Origin: a virus | Direction: 5' to 3' (one strand) | Length of the DNA: 64,000 nt | Virus record (IMG/VR): IMGVR_UViG_3300007735_000797 | Coordinates: 36,043 to 100,042 of that record | Part shown: positions 36,764 through 45,250 of the stretch, piece by piece | Layout of the letters: each line of letters opens with the position of its first letter | How positions within the stretch are numbered: the stretch's first letter is position 1 | The notes under the pieces: model-generated | Seen by the model: only the letters and a program-made list of their open reading frames with translations | What the model was told of the DNA's origin: nothing | Database searches by the model: none | Program-made: the position numbers and the translations under genes

Positions 36764-37759
36764 ATGATATCAATTTTTTATGGAACAAGACCAGAATATA
36801 TAAAACTGTATAAACTTTATACAGAAATGAAAAATAAAAATTTTAATTGTGAACTAGTAAAAGTAAATCAACACACTACATTAATTGAAGATTGTTTTTC
36901 CGATAGATCAGTAGATATTTTAACTACTGATAATAATAGACTGAATTCAATTATCCAACAAGCTTTAAATAGTAAATTGTTTGGCTCAGATACAACACAT
37001 GTAATTGTTCAGGGAGATACTGCAACTAGTTTTGGAATAGCTTTAAATGCATTTCATAATAAAATAAAAATAATACACATAGAAGCTGGCTTGAGAACTT
37101 GGGATAAAGAAAATCCATATCCAGAAGAAACATATAGAAAATGCATTTCTAGTATGGCTGATGTGCATTTTTGTGTTTCAACATTAAATAAAGAATGTTT
37201 ACAAAACGAAAGAGTAAACGGTAAATTATATGTTGTCGGAAATACTGTTTTGGATAATTTAGATAATGAAAATATTTATTATGGAAATATTATTCCTATA
37301 ACTCTTCATAGAAGAGAGAATAAAGATAGAATTGAAAAAGTATTAAGGGCAATAGATAATGCAGCTTTAAATTTCAATCATTTAAACTTTGTATATCTAA
37401 AACATCCATCTGTAAACATTAATAATGAATTTAAAAATATCTTTGTTATGCCACCACAAACCTATTCAAGCATGATAAATATGTTAAAACAATCAAGGTT
37501 TGTTATAACTGATAGTGGTGGAATTCAAGAAGAAGCATCTTTCTTTAAAAAAAGAACAATAGTTGTAAGAAAAGAAACAGAAAGAAAAGAGGGTCTTGGG
37601 GTATTTTCTGTTTTGGCTTTTGAGCCAATTAGTATAATAGAATCTATTAGAGAGTTTGATGAACATTATGAAATAAATGAACCTTGTCCATATGGCGATG
37701 GCAAAGCTGTTGAAAAAATTGTTACAGTGTTGGAGCAATATATAAATGAAATTATTTAA
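36764..37759 (+). CDS. wecB: UDP-N-acetylglucosamine 2-epimerase, WecB-like
   Basis: This 331-residue protein matches the UDP-GlcNAc 2-epimerase family: FYGTRPEYIKLYKLY at the N-terminus, VIVQGDTATSFGIALNAFHN (about 81-100), HIEAGLRTWDKENPYPEE (about 107-124) with the conserved His-Glu pair, HRRENKDRIEKVL and DSGGIQEEASFF in the C-terminal lobe. It would turn UDP-GlcNAc into UDP-ManNAc or a related sugar for the island. It overlaps the next gene by 14 nt. Confidence 0.9.
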   Translation: MISIFYGTRPEYIKLYKLYTEMKNKNFNCELVKVNQHTTLIEDCFSDRSVDILTTDNNRLNSIIQQALNSKLFGSDTTHVIVQGDTATSFGIALNAFHNKIKIIHIEAGLRTWDKENPYPEETYRKCISSMADVHFCVSTLNKECLQNERVNGKLYVVGNTVLDNLDNENIYYGNIIPITLHRRENKDRIEKVLRAIDNAALNFNHLNFVYLKHPSVNINNEFKNIFVMPPQTYSSMINMLKQSRFVITDSGGIQEEASFFKKRTIVVRKETERKEGLGVFSVLAFEPISIIESIREFDEHYEINEPCPYGDGKAVEKIVTVLEQYINEII

Positions 37760-38441
37760 AACTGAAATTGAAAAGTTATTTACACGATTAATTTCAAGAA
37801 AACCTTTTGCATTTAGCAAATATGCAGATGGTGAATGGATGGCAATGAATCAATTTCCGGTGTTTAATGGGGAATTTAAATCGGATTCATCGGAAAAAAC
37901 CTTAAACTCAATTAAACTTTTAAAAGAATCATTTGTTTATAGAGATCCTAATTATATTGTAGGAATCAGCTGTCCATGCTGCCAAGGCCAAGCACATGAA
38001 CACATGAAAAAAGTTTCTGGTCAAGATGAAGAAAATCTTACATATGCAAATATATTTGTAAATTCAAATTATCAATATTATAAAGATAACTTTATCCCAG
38101 AGTATAAAAATTGGAATGTAAATTTAGTAGCAAATGAAAATTCTAATATAGAAAAATTACCTTTTAATATAAAAAGGTTTTATCCAATCAAAGTTAATGC
38201 TTGGGTAGAAAATCTTGATTTAATTGAAACATTAAAAGAACTTAATACCCATGATGAATTGTATTTATTCGCCGCAGGACCTTTTGGCAATATATTGACA
38301 TATAAAATGTGGCAACATAATAAAAATAATACTTATATGGATATTGGTTCTACATTAAATCCTTGGCTTGGCTTTGAAGGATTTAAACGTGGTTACTTAT
38401 ACGGATCAGAAGATTTAAGCAAAGTTTGTATTTGGGGTTAA
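37746..38441 (+). CDS. Putative GT-D-type glycosyltransferase
   Basis: This 231-residue protein begins with KPFAFSKYADGEWMAMN (residues 19-35), which resembles the R/KYGDGE signature of GT-D fold glycosyltransferases (former DUF1792), where the acidic DxE group binds metal. The later LYLFAAGPFGNILTYKMW and MDIGSTLNPWLG segments fit the C-terminal part of that fold. CPCCQG near residue 77 adds a local Cys cluster. It overlaps wecB. The assignment is by motif only. Confidence 0.55.
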   Translation: MKLFKTEIEKLFTRLISRKPFAFSKYADGEWMAMNQFPVFNGEFKSDSSEKTLNSIKLLKESFVYRDPNYIVGISCPCCQGQAHEHMKKVSGQDEENLTYANIFVNSNYQYYKDNFIPEYKNWNVNLVANENSNIEKLPFNIKRFYPIKVNAWVENLDLIETLKELNTHDELYLFAAGPFGNILTYKMWQHNKNNTYMDIGSTLNPWLGFEGFKRGYLYGSEDLSKVCIWG

Positions 38442-38459
38442 ATATAAAATTAATTTATT

Positions 38460-39182
38460 ATGAATAATATTACATTATTTACATATACACATACTAACTG
38501 TAAAGATTTGTGGCCAATATATTTTGATTTATTGGATAAACACGCTCCTTCATTTGACAGTATTGTGGCATCAAATCAAGTTTTTAATAGCTATAAAAAT
38601 CATAAATTTGTAGAATATAAAGATGAAAATTATTGCCAAGAAATTGCAAACATTGTTGAAAACAACATACAAACAGAATATATGATTTATATGCAAGAAG
38701 ATTTTTTCTTGTATGATAATATTAATACCGAAGAATTAAAATACATCACTGATTTTTTGGATGAAAATATAGTTTCGTGTGTTCGATTAATTAAATGTGG
38801 TCAAGTGACAGAAATTCCAATCAAAGAAAAAATTTATTGGATTCAAGAACCAAATACACTACACGATTCAGTAACATCAGTATCTTTCCAACCAACTATT
38901 TGGAAAACCAAGGATTACGTTGAACTTTATAGAAATACTGCTTACACTAAATTCCAAGAAGGAATTGAGTTTGCAAAAACCATGAATAAACTTAATTATC
39001 GTGCGGCATATTACTATAACAAAGAACCCAAAAGAGGTGGTATGCATTGGGATTCTTCCATATTTCCATACATAGCAACCGCTGTTGTCAAAGGAAAATG
39101 GAATTTCAGAGAATATACATCTGAACTTGATTTAATATTAAATCAATATAAAATAGATGCTGATGTCAGGGGCAAATGTTAA
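38460..39182 (+). CDS. Putative glycosyltransferase (GT-A-like)
   Basis: This 240-residue protein carries a GT-A-type layout: an N-terminal strand NITLFTYTHTNCKDLWPIYF, then YMIYMQEDFFLYDNI (about 74-88) in which the QED replaces the usual DXD. A tail with SVSFQPTIWKTKDYVELYR and GGMHWDSSIFPYIATA follows. The family is not one I can name with confidence. It sits among glycosyltransferases and shares their A+T-rich composition. Its stop codon shares a base with the next start. Confidence 0.5.
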   Translation: MNNITLFTYTHTNCKDLWPIYFDLLDKHAPSFDSIVASNQVFNSYKNHKFVEYKDENYCQEIANIVENNIQTEYMIYMQEDFFLYDNINTEELKYITDFLDENIVSCVRLIKCGQVTEIPIKEKIYWIQEPNTLHDSVTSVSFQPTIWKTKDYVELYRNTAYTKFQEGIEFAKTMNKLNYRAAYYYNKEPKRGGMHWDSSIFPYIATAVVKGKWNFREYTSELDLILNQYKIDADVRGKC

Positions 39183-39982
39183 TGAATGCTGCAATTGTTT
39201 ACTTAACACGACGACAAGATATAAGTTTTCTTGTTAAAAGTTTAAATTTACTCAATGTTTTTTTTATAGACAAATTTCAATACCCAGTTATTATTTTAGA
39301 AGACGATTTAAATAATGTGGATAAAGAGCAAATAAAATTATGTTTAAATAATTTAAAAATTAAAAATTTTATTCAATTTGAAAAGATTTCATTTAGTTTA
39401 CCAGAATCTTTGTCTTTGGATTCAAATCGATATAATCCACCATTAGATGGTTTTAAGATGGGATACCGAAGCATGTGTCAGTTTTTTTCTGGAGAAATAT
39501 TTAATTGTAAATTTTTAGAAAAATATGATTGGATTTGGAGATTGGATTCTGATTCTTATATATTGAAACCTATAAACTACGATCCTTTTGCATATATGAA
39601 GGAAAATAACAAAGTTTATGCTTACATATCAGAATATATGAAAGATCAACCTTATGTAGTTGAAGGTCTTTTTGAAACGACAAAGCAGTTTATTGATCAA
39701 AATAAAATTAAACCTAATTTAATTTTACAACAATCATTAATAAATGGTTGGAATTGTGAAATGTTTTACACAAATTTTGAAATTATGAATATTAAATTTA
39801 TGAAAGAATCTGGATATATTGACTATTATGAATTTTTAAATTCAACAAATAATATTTTTTATAAAAGATGGGGCGATGCTCCAATTCGCTGGCTCGGTGT
39901 AAATATGTTTGCACAAGAAAATGACATATATTGCATAAAAGACATATCATATCAACACCAACATTGGATTAAAAACACATGA
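39182..39982 (+). CDS. GT15 (KRE2/MNT1-like) mannosyltransferase
   Basis: The ATG at 39182 has a better-spaced ribosome-binding site than the one at 39176, giving 266 residues. The signatures of fungal-type alpha-1,2-mannosyltransferases are all present in order: MGYRSMCQFFSGEIF (93-107), KYDWIWRLDSDSYI (114-127), YDPFAYMKENNKVYAY (133-148), TNFEIMNIKF (197-206) and FYKRWGDAPIRWLGVNMF (226-243). GT15 enzymes transfer mannose from GDP-mannose; in fungi they are Golgi membrane proteins, but here no signal anchor is present. The gene overlaps both neighbours. The family call is strong, but substrate use is inferred. Confidence 0.85.
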   Translation: MNAAIVYLTRRQDISFLVKSLNLLNVFFIDKFQYPVIILEDDLNNVDKEQIKLCLNNLKIKNFIQFEKISFSLPESLSLDSNRYNPPLDGFKMGYRSMCQFFSGEIFNCKFLEKYDWIWRLDSDSYILKPINYDPFAYMKENNKVYAYISEYMKDQPYVVEGLFETTKQFIDQNKIKPNLILQQSLINGWNCEMFYTNFEIMNIKFMKESGYIDYYEFLNSTNNIFYKRWGDAPIRWLGVNMFAQENDIYCIKDISYQHQHWIKNT

Positions 39983-40884
39983 GTTGTGTAGTTTTATGCC
40001 AGCTCGGATCAAAATGCTTTGATCCAAAATTGCAAAAATATTACGATCCTTGGGCATCACACATATGGAATGTTGCTCATCAAATAAGAAAATGGGATAC
40101 TAATATTCCATTTTATTTTATAGTCGATGAACAAATTAAAAATATTTCAAACTATGAAAATTTTAATCTACTAAAAATTAATCCAGTCGAAACAAAAGAT
40201 CTAGATCTGGAATTTGATCTACAAAATTTAAATTATTTTCAGTCTCATCATGATCCATTGTGGAAAAATTCTTTACATAGATTTTTTTACATAAATTCTT
40301 TATTAAAAAATAAAAAGCTCGAAAACTGCATTACATTTGATAATGATGTTTTAGTTTATAACAATCTTACAGAGTTAAGCAATAAATTTAATGTTTTATA
40401 CAAAAATTCATGTATAACACCAGTAATGTCGAATGAACTAGTATGTGGATTTTTTTGGATAAAAAATTCAAATGTTTTAAGTCGAATTAATGAAGGTTTA
40501 ATTCATTATGCTAAAAATCCATTTGATCATCATCCAACCGAAATGAAAATGCTGTATATGATACAGCAATCAAATCCAAATTTAATTGAAAATCTTCCAA
40601 TTTGGCCGGATGGGAACAATTCTGAACATGCGGATTTAATTGGGGGTATCTTTGATCCATGCACGATTAGTCAATTTCTAGCAGGCTGCAATAATGGACA
40701 ACCACCCGGTACAATTCTAATGCATCATCTTCTAGGTTCGGAATTACAAAAACATAAGTACACCATACGAGAGACAATTACAGATAATAAAAAAATATTT
40801 TACCTTATGGACAAAGAAGGTATTATGACTCGTATAAATAACTTGCATATGCACAAAAAAAGTGCTATAAAAAACTATATTTAA
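39979..40884 (+). CDS. Putative glycosyltransferase (GT-A-like)
   Basis: This 301-residue protein begins on an ATGA overlap with the GT15 gene. It has a nucleotide-sugar-transferase outline: a long N-terminal alpha/beta part (VVLCQLGSKCF, PFYFIVDEQIKN), then NSLHRFFYINSLLKNKKLEN and CITFDNDVLVYNNL (about 114-127), where D-x-D forms the likely metal site. VCGFFWIKNSNVLSRINEGL and a terminal MHHLLGSELQKHKY follow, with the terminal His a possible metal ligand. Donor and acceptor are unknown. Confidence 0.6.
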   Translation: MSCVVLCQLGSKCFDPKLQKYYDPWASHIWNVAHQIRKWDTNIPFYFIVDEQIKNISNYENFNLLKINPVETKDLDLEFDLQNLNYFQSHHDPLWKNSLHRFFYINSLLKNKKLENCITFDNDVLVYNNLTELSNKFNVLYKNSCITPVMSNELVCGFFWIKNSNVLSRINEGLIHYAKNPFDHHPTEMKMLYMIQQSNPNLIENLPIWPDGNNSEHADLIGGIFDPCTISQFLAGCNNGQPPGTILMHHLLGSELQKHKYTIRETITDNKKIFYLMDKEGIMTRINNLHMHKKSAIKNYI

Positions 40885-40886
40885 AA

Positions 40887-41648
40887 ATGAATTCTATATG
40901 TATCACAACTTTTTGTAATAAAAATTTCTTAAGTAGAACCGAAGAAACAATTCGGCAATTGAGAACAAATGGAAAATATTCGGGAACTATTGTCTTATTG
41001 GTGGGAGATGATCTAAAATATTATAAAAATAATGATTCTAATTTAATAGTAAAATATTTTCCAACAATCGACAGATCTAAAGTATTACAACAACTTAATG
41101 GCGTTTCAACTTCTGATGGGAGAGATTTAAACAAACCTTTTCAATGGCATAAAATTTATACCTTCCATGATTATTTTCGCCAATGGAATAGCTGCATGTT
41201 GATTGATGGTGGAATGAAAATATACAACCCAATACAAAAAATGCTGGATTTAGATTGTAGAAATACTTTTTTGGCTCACTGCGATGGCTATCCAACATAT
41301 GAGTGGAAATTATCAGGACAATTTGAATCAGAGCGATTTAAACATCTTTATAAAGAATTGTCTTCTTTGTACGATTTAAACATAGATTATTTTCAAACAG
41401 GAATGTATTTATTTGATACTTCTCTAATAGAAGATCAGACAATAAATCGGCTGTTGGAATTGGGAAACCGTTACATTAATACTAGAACAAATGAACAGGC
41501 AATAATGAATTTGTTATTTAATTGTGAAAAACAAGTATGGAAACAGATTCAAATAAAAGATGACCAATTGCATTATTATGATTGTATGGAACGAAATGGG
41601 TTAAACTGTAAAAATTACATAATGTTGAAGATGCCACAGACTTTATAA
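40887..41648 (+). CDS. Glycosyltransferase, GT8-like
   Basis: This 253-residue protein resembles GT8-type retaining transferases: ICITTFCNKNFLSRTEETIRQ at the start, PFQWHKIYTFHDYFRQWN, then SCMLIDGGMKIYNPI (about 101-115) with D-G-G in the place of the DXD motif, and NIDYFQTGMYLFDTSLIEDQ (about 167-186) and RTNEQAIMNLLF. The replaced DXD may mean altered metal use or an inactive enzyme. It lies 2 nt after the previous stop. Confidence 0.6.
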   Translation: MNSICITTFCNKNFLSRTEETIRQLRTNGKYSGTIVLLVGDDLKYYKNNDSNLIVKYFPTIDRSKVLQQLNGVSTSDGRDLNKPFQWHKIYTFHDYFRQWNSCMLIDGGMKIYNPIQKMLDLDCRNTFLAHCDGYPTYEWKLSGQFESERFKHLYKELSSLYDLNIDYFQTGMYLFDTSLIEDQTINRLLELGNRYINTRTNEQAIMNLLFNCEKQVWKQIQIKDDQLHYYDCMERNGLNCKNYIMLKMPQTL

Positions 41649-41649
41649 T

Positions 41650-42417
41650 ATGAATTACATTCAAGGTGAAAAATTTATTTGTTTGGCTGATGGAATACAG
41701 ATTCATTACCAAGACACAGAAAATGTAGATCGTTTTTTTGAAAATGAGGCACCAAACTATCCATTCATTTTAATAAGTCATAATGGAGATGGTGCAGTCC
41801 GGATGGAACGAGACTCGGCTTATGATGCAAGTTTGTCTAAAGCACCACCAACTTTAATAAAGTGGTTTGCGCAAAATGTTTGCGTAAGAGATTCCAGAAT
41901 GCAATCTATTCCAATAGGATTGGAAAATTCTAAATGGTTTCCAGAATTACAAAAGATAGAAAAATTAAAACAAATAATCAAAAATAATAAATGCAGATAC
42001 AATAAAATTTATTGCAATTTTAATATCGAAACAAATCCAACAGAAAGAATAAAAGCACATGCAATCGCATCTAATCTTTCTTATTGCACGACGAATTTAG
42101 GAAAAAATGGATTTGGTTATAATGAATATGTTTCAAACTTATATCATCATGATTTTGTATTGTGTCCTGCTGGTAATGGAGAGGACACACATAGGTTATG
42201 GGAAACTCTTTATATTGGATCTATTCCTATTGTAAAGAGATCCATAAATACAATGTATTACACAGACTTGCCTATTTGTTATGTCGATGATTGGGAAGAA
42301 ATCAAGAATGAAAAATTTTTAAATGACGAATATGAAAGAATTTTAGATAATAATTCTTGGAATATGGATAAATTAAATTTTAATTATTGGTCTAATTTTA
42401 TACTTAAGGCGAAATAA
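41650..42417 (+). CDS. Putative exostosin/GT47-like glycosyltransferase
   Basis: This 255-residue protein has the GT-B C-terminal signature seen in exostosin-type enzymes: YHHDFVLCPAGNGEDTHRLW followed by ETLYIGSIPIVKRSINTMYY (about 164-205) and LPICYVDDWEEI. The N-terminal half includes VRDSRMQSIPIGLENSKWFP, also common in that group. It would use a nucleotide-sugar without a DXD metal site. It starts 1 nt after the GT8-like gene and precedes a small ORF. Confidence 0.65.
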   Translation: MNYIQGEKFICLADGIQIHYQDTENVDRFFENEAPNYPFILISHNGDGAVRMERDSAYDASLSKAPPTLIKWFAQNVCVRDSRMQSIPIGLENSKWFPELQKIEKLKQIIKNNKCRYNKIYCNFNIETNPTERIKAHAIASNLSYCTTNLGKNGFGYNEYVSNLYHHDFVLCPAGNGEDTHRLWETLYIGSIPIVKRSINTMYYTDLPICYVDDWEEIKNEKFLNDEYERILDNNSWNMDKLNFNYWSNFILKAK

Positions 42418-42507
42418 ATGCTTAATAATGAGGAAATAGAAGAAATTTTTAATAAATTTGTTAAAATAAATTATACTCATGAGTACGACACACGATATCA
42501 CAAATAA
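42418..42507 (+). CDS. 29-residue ORF, possible gene remnant
   Basis: An ATG immediately follows the previous stop (TAAATG) and opens a 29-codon frame, MLNNEEIEEIFNKFVKINYT followed by HEYDTRYHK. It ends 13 nt before the next confident start at 42521. The acidic helical start could be a small coupled peptide or the remains of a deleted gene. It is not supported by any motif. Confidence 0.3.
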   Translation: MLNNEEIEEIFNKFVKINYTHEYDTRYHK

Positions 42508-42520
42508 AAAAGGTCTAAAA

Positions 42521-43150
42521 ATGAAAAGAACTGAACAATTAGTAAATATATTAGAAGATTCCGATAAAAATTATTTATTTTCTAAATTACCTGAATCTAT
42601 TTTTAAAATTCAAGGCATGTCTGGAAAATATTTTAAAAATGTTTTAAACAATATTTTATCTAACACCTTTATTAAAGAATATCTTGAAATAGGCGTATGG
42701 AAAGGTTCAACCTGTGTTGCAGGATTGTATGAAAATCAAAATAGATTAAATTACCATATTATTGATAATTTTTGTTCTTTCGGTGGACCAAAAGAAGAAT
42801 TTGAAAAAAATTTTCAAACATTTTTGAATAAACCGTCAAATATAATTGATGCAGATTGTTTTTCAATTAAACCAAGTGAGCATGGAATAAAAAATATAGA
42901 TGTGTATTTTTTTGATGGTCCACATGAAAAAATAGATCAATATAATGCTCTCAAATATTATTATGAATATTTAAACGAATCATTTATTTTTATTGTAGAT
43001 GATTGGAATTGGGAAATGGTTAGACAAGGCACATGGGATGCTATTAAAGATTTAAATTTAAATGTTCATAAAAATATAGAACATTTTACCGAAACACAGG
43101 ATTCAAATACTTGGTGGAACGGGTGCAGTTTTTTTGTTTTGGAAAAATAA
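42521..43150 (+). CDS. Class I methyltransferase-like protein
   Basis: I chose the ATG at 42521 (209 residues) because a ribosome-binding-site-like AAAAAGG precedes it and the first 14 codons of the longer frame from 42479 overlap the 29-residue ORF. IKEYLEIGVWKGSTCVAGLY (about 52-71) is a motif I SAM-binding loop (E-x-G-x-x-x-G), followed by YHIIDNFCSFGG (acidic D) and NIDVYFFDGPHEKIDQYNALKY, as in the Methyltransf_24-type family. FIFIVDDWNWEMVRQGTWDA follows. It likely modifies a sugar or peptide-linked glycan in the island. Confidence 0.7.
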   Translation: MKRTEQLVNILEDSDKNYLFSKLPESIFKIQGMSGKYFKNVLNNILSNTFIKEYLEIGVWKGSTCVAGLYENQNRLNYHIIDNFCSFGGPKEEFEKNFQTFLNKPSNIIDADCFSIKPSEHGIKNIDVYFFDGPHEKIDQYNALKYYYEYLNESFIFIVDDWNWEMVRQGTWDAIKDLNLNVHKNIEHFTETQDSNTWWNGCSFFVLEK

Positions 43151-43152
43151 AC

Positions 43153-43824
43153 ATGAACTTAGATATTTCAAATATTTTTATTTATATTATTCATTATAAA
43201 GGCGCAGTTGACAGAAAAACATATTTATCTGAATGGTTAGATCGCAACAGCTTAAAAGCAACATGGATGACAGATCCAGATCGTAACGATCTTACACAAG
43301 AAGTAATATCGCAATATTATAATCAACATTGTACAAAAGAATGGTCTGATTATCCTCATCTCAATAGATCTTTGACCAAAGGCGAAATAGCATGTTCCAT
43401 TGCCCACTTGAATGTTTATAAGGATGCAATAGAAAAAAATTATTCTAATATATTAGTTTTAGAAGATGACTGTACATTCGTACCAAATTTTATTTTAAAG
43501 TTTAATAAATTGATGGAAAAAATTCCAGATGATTATGACGTTATCTCTTTAGGATCATGTTGTAATTTAAAACACGAAAAAGCCCATCTAGTAACAGAAC
43601 CAACTTTATTTAAAAAAATACCGCCAGTTGGCAGATGTGCTTTTTCAAACCTTTTAAGTTTAAAAGGTTGTAAAAAAATCGTTGAAAGATGCATTCCATT
43701 TAGTTATCCAATGGATTGGCAAGCATTTGTGATAGCATCACAACATAATGAAGATCCGTTCAATTTTTATTGGGTAGAACCACCTATAACGATAGATGGT
43801 CAAAGTCCAACCACAGTAGGATAA
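43153..43824 (+). CDS. Glycosyltransferase family 25
   Basis: The first ATG after the preceding stop (43153) gives 223 residues. The GT25 order is clear: IFIYIIHYKGAVDRKTYLSE at the start, LTKGEIACSIAHLNVYKDAI (about 77-96), NILVLEDDCTFVPNFI (about 100-115) with the EDD metal site, and YDVISLGSC. GT25 includes LPS galactosyltransferases and eukaryotic collagen galactosyltransferases. This is relevant because a collagen-like fibre gene lies about 3.7 kb downstream. The real acceptor is unknown. Confidence 0.85.
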   Translation: MNLDISNIFIYIIHYKGAVDRKTYLSEWLDRNSLKATWMTDPDRNDLTQEVISQYYNQHCTKEWSDYPHLNRSLTKGEIACSIAHLNVYKDAIEKNYSNILVLEDDCTFVPNFILKFNKLMEKIPDDYDVISLGSCCNLKHEKAHLVTEPTLFKKIPPVGRCAFSNLLSLKGCKKIVERCIPFSYPMDWQAFVIASQHNEDPFNFYWVEPPITIDGQSPTTVG

Positions 43825-43826
43825 AT

Positions 43827-44414
43827 ATGAACCAAAATTACTTAACTAATTTAATCGAAGATTGTTTATATGGCAAAACTGATATAAGCCAACATAGGCT
43901 GTTCTTATTTTCATTGGTGTGTGCAATGAAACCAAAAAAAATATTAGAACTTGGCGTCAGGGGTGGCCACTCAACGAGTGCGTTGTTATATGCATGTGAC
44001 CTCATTGATTCGCAGCTAACATCGGTCGATATATCAGACCACCATTTTAGTTGTCCCGAGGAATTGAAGCATAGGTGGTGGTTTACAAAAAGTGATGCAA
44101 TAAAATTTTTAGAAACAACTTCCGAAACATATGATATGATTTTTATAGATGATTGGCACGCCGAGGAACACGTTTACAAAGAATTGACTTTACTAAAAGA
44201 TAAAGTAAAGCCAAATAATCTTATATTACTTCATGATCTCATGCATAGTTTTTCCCATCCAAACTATACAACACAGGTTTATCCGTCAGGGCATGAATTT
44301 GAGGGATTAGGTCCCTATGGTGGCGTTCTTAAATTTGTTAAAGAAAATGTAAATTTTGAGTTTGCCACCGTACCCACTAATCACGGAATGACCATTTTGA
44401 GAAAAACAATATGA
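43827..44414 (+). CDS. Class I SAM-dependent methyltransferase
   Basis: The start at 43827 follows the GT25 stop by 2 nt and gives 195 residues; a longer frame from 43770 would overlap that gene. KKILELGVRGGHSTSALLYA (about 38-57) is a motif I (E-x-G-x-x-x-G), LTSVDIS holds the acidic motif II residue, and YDMIFIDDWHAEEHVYKEL with NNLILLHDLMHSFSHP corresponds to the later strands. It resembles the cephalosporin hydroxylase/Methyltransf_24 type. A glycan O-methylation role is inferred from context. Confidence 0.75.
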   Translation: MNQNYLTNLIEDCLYGKTDISQHRLFLFSLVCAMKPKKILELGVRGGHSTSALLYACDLIDSQLTSVDISDHHFSCPEELKHRWWFTKSDAIKFLETTSETYDMIFIDDWHAEEHVYKELTLLKDKVKPNNLILLHDLMHSFSHPNYTTQVYPSGHEFEGLGPYGGVLKFVKENVNFEFATVPTNHGMTILRKTI

Positions 44415-45238
44415 GACATTTAATATTAGGTTCAAGTGGACAGATAGGCTCACATTTAGTTCCTTATTTAAAAACTAAAAACATTCAATCTATTGAATTT
44501 GACCTTGTCAACTCACCGTATCAAGATCTTAGAATAAATAATAATACTTTTCTTGAAAAATGTATAGATGAATCGGATTTTGTATATTTTTTGGCTTTTG
44601 ATGTTGGTGGCTCACGATATCTCAAAACCTATCAAAATAGCTATTCTTTTATAGAAAATAATACAAAGTTGATGGACCAAACATTTGGGTTATTGAAAAA
44701 ATACAATAAGCCGTTTCTATTTACTTCCTCACAAATGTCAAATATGGACTATTCACCATACGGAACATTAAAACGATTGGGTGAATACTATACAAATTCT
44801 TTAAATGGTTTAGTTGTTAAATTTTGGAATGTATATGGGATTGAACATGACGAAAATAAATCTCATGTGATAACTGATTTTATTAAAAAAGCATTAAAAA
44901 ATAAAAAAATAGACATGCTTACTGATGGTTCGGAGGAAAGACAATTTTTATACGCTGATGATTGCTCTGAGTGTCTTTTGACTTTGTCTCAAAAGCTTAA
45001 TATTTTGGATAGAACAAAAGAATATCACATTACAAATTTTAAATGGTCAAAAGTTATTGATGTGGCTAAAATTATTCAAAAAAATATCGATTGCGATATT
45101 GTACCAGCAACAACAAAAGACTCAATTCAATTGAATAAAAAAAATGAACCGGATACACACATATTGCAATATTGGAAACCAAGAACCACGTTAGAAGAAG
45201 GTATAAATAAAATGTGTTTTTATTATAAGAAATTGTGA
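44411..45238 (+). CDS. NAD-dependent sugar epimerase/dehydratase (extended SDR)
   Basis: This 275-residue protein starts on an ATGA overlap. The Rossmann loop is LGSSGQIGSHL (residues 6-16, G-x-x-G-x-x-G). FTSSQMSNMDYSPYGTLKRL (about 97-116) carries the active-site Y-x-x-x-K. The C-terminal sugar-binding half includes RQFLYADDCSECLLTL, common in nucleotide-sugar epimerases. Substrate is not predictable. It precedes the GME-like gene and probably acts on the same sugar pool. Confidence 0.8.
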   Translation: MRHLILGSSGQIGSHLVPYLKTKNIQSIEFDLVNSPYQDLRINNNTFLEKCIDESDFVYFLAFDVGGSRYLKTYQNSYSFIENNTKLMDQTFGLLKKYNKPFLFTSSQMSNMDYSPYGTLKRLGEYYTNSLNGLVVKFWNVYGIEHDENKSHVITDFIKKALKNKKIDMLTDGSEERQFLYADDCSECLLTLSQKLNILDRTKEYHITNFKWSKVIDVAKIIQKNIDCDIVPATTKDSIQLNKKNEPDTHILQYWKPRTTLEEGINKMCFYYKKL

Positions 45239-45250
45239 AAGGAATAAAAA

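Noticed and set aside
42479-42520. Upstream start for the methyltransferase gene
   Set aside because: A TATACT ends 1 nt before it, the extra residues lack similarity to anything, and the ATG at 42521 has a purine-rich site upstream.
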